From Ornithinibacillus gellani (lineage in GTDB: Bacteria > Bacillota > Bacilli > Bacillales > Amphibacillaceae): a DNA stretch of 44,483 bases. The stretch lies in contig NZ_QTSZ01000022.1 in assembly GCF_003730295.1 (NCBI RefSeq), forward strand, positions 1-44,483. The letters are read 5' to 3'. The notes beneath the pieces are model-generated. The model worked only from the letters and a program-made list of their open reading frames with translations, had not been told where the DNA came from and searched no databases. Below, piece by piece: positions 44,363 through 44,483 of the stretch. Made by a program: the position numbers and the translations under genes. Every line of letters starts with the position of its first letter. The stretch's first letter is position 1.

Positions 44363-44483
44363 TGGTACTCTAAAATTGAACCACCATCGCACTTGAAAAC
44401 TGAACCACTTCAGTAGAAAATATCCTTAGCACAACTGTCGCTAAGGGGGAAGCTGGAGTGATCACTTTGAAGATGAAGCAAGA
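44363..44483 (+). mobile_element. End of an IS21-like insertion sequence
   Basis: From about 44,360 the sequence changes character: TGGTACTCTAAAATTGAACCACC is followed by ACTTGAAAACTGAACCACTT. Several copies of a (T)GAACCAC motif near the end are typical of IS21-family termini. A stem CCTTAGC-ACAACTGTC-GCTAAGG (44434-44454 approx.) precedes GTG at 44458, whose frame reads VITLKMKQ, as could start a transposase. The window ends here, so the family call rests on about 120 bases. Confidence 0.55.

Overview
The window looks like chromosome of a low-GC, spore-forming-type member of the Bacillaceae. The Oceanobacillus/Virgibacillus/Lentibacillus neighbourhood is my inference from protein style and AT-rich intergenic DNA; no marker gene fixes the genus. 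A mobile element of the Tn916/Tn5801 family is inserted at the 3' end of guaA. Positions 1 to about 30,736 are ordinary chromosome; 30,725 to about 44,362 is the element; the last ~120 bases look like the end of an insertion sequence that cut the element.

Chromosomal part, left to right: a SLAP-domain protein (-); the fructose operon fruR-fruK-fruA (+) with overlapping genes, a 10-bp-phased TGATT repeat upstream and a terminator; an 1101-residue hybrid sensor kinase with two kinase cores; a tandem duplication of a ~154 bp hairpin-forming unit; a HAD phosphatase (-) divergent from an MBL-fold hydrolase (+); a Gly/Tyr-tailed small protein; a TetR regulator (-) divergent from a 14-TM drug-efflux MFS protein (+); an unusual ~1.1 kb repeat block (about 39 copies of a 21-bp unit, then a decayed continuation) punctuated by three related hairpins; aspartate dehydrogenase nadX; a DinB-family protein; a PepSY protein; a five-gene peptide ABC importer (oppDFABC type, -) divergent from an amidase; a MoxR / DUF58 / transglutaminase (TgpA-like) operon; and guaA.

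The mobile element keeps the Tn916 order read from its right end: int, xis, an unassigned structured block, orf8, orf7 (sigma-like), orf9 (Xre repressor, opposite strand), the small cysteine-rich KTR gene (orf6), cargo, orf13, orf14 (CwlT-like wall hydrolase), orf15 (VirB6-like), orf16 (VirB4-like). Tn916 and Tn5801 normally carry tet(M) between the KTR gene and orf13. Here that slot holds a TetR regulator and a three-gene ABC-2 exporter, with two near-identical TetR operators over its promoter. The guaA 3' end as target is the Tn5801 habit.

The points most worth a second look are: the exchanged cargo and its operators, which might tie element activity to a new inducer; a leader ORF with its ribosome site and start codon in a hairpin, followed by a terminator, in front of orf7; a KTR gene that has lost its start codon; orf16 cut by an IS21-like end, which probably makes the element unable to transfer by itself; and the hairpin-punctuated 21-bp minisatellite.
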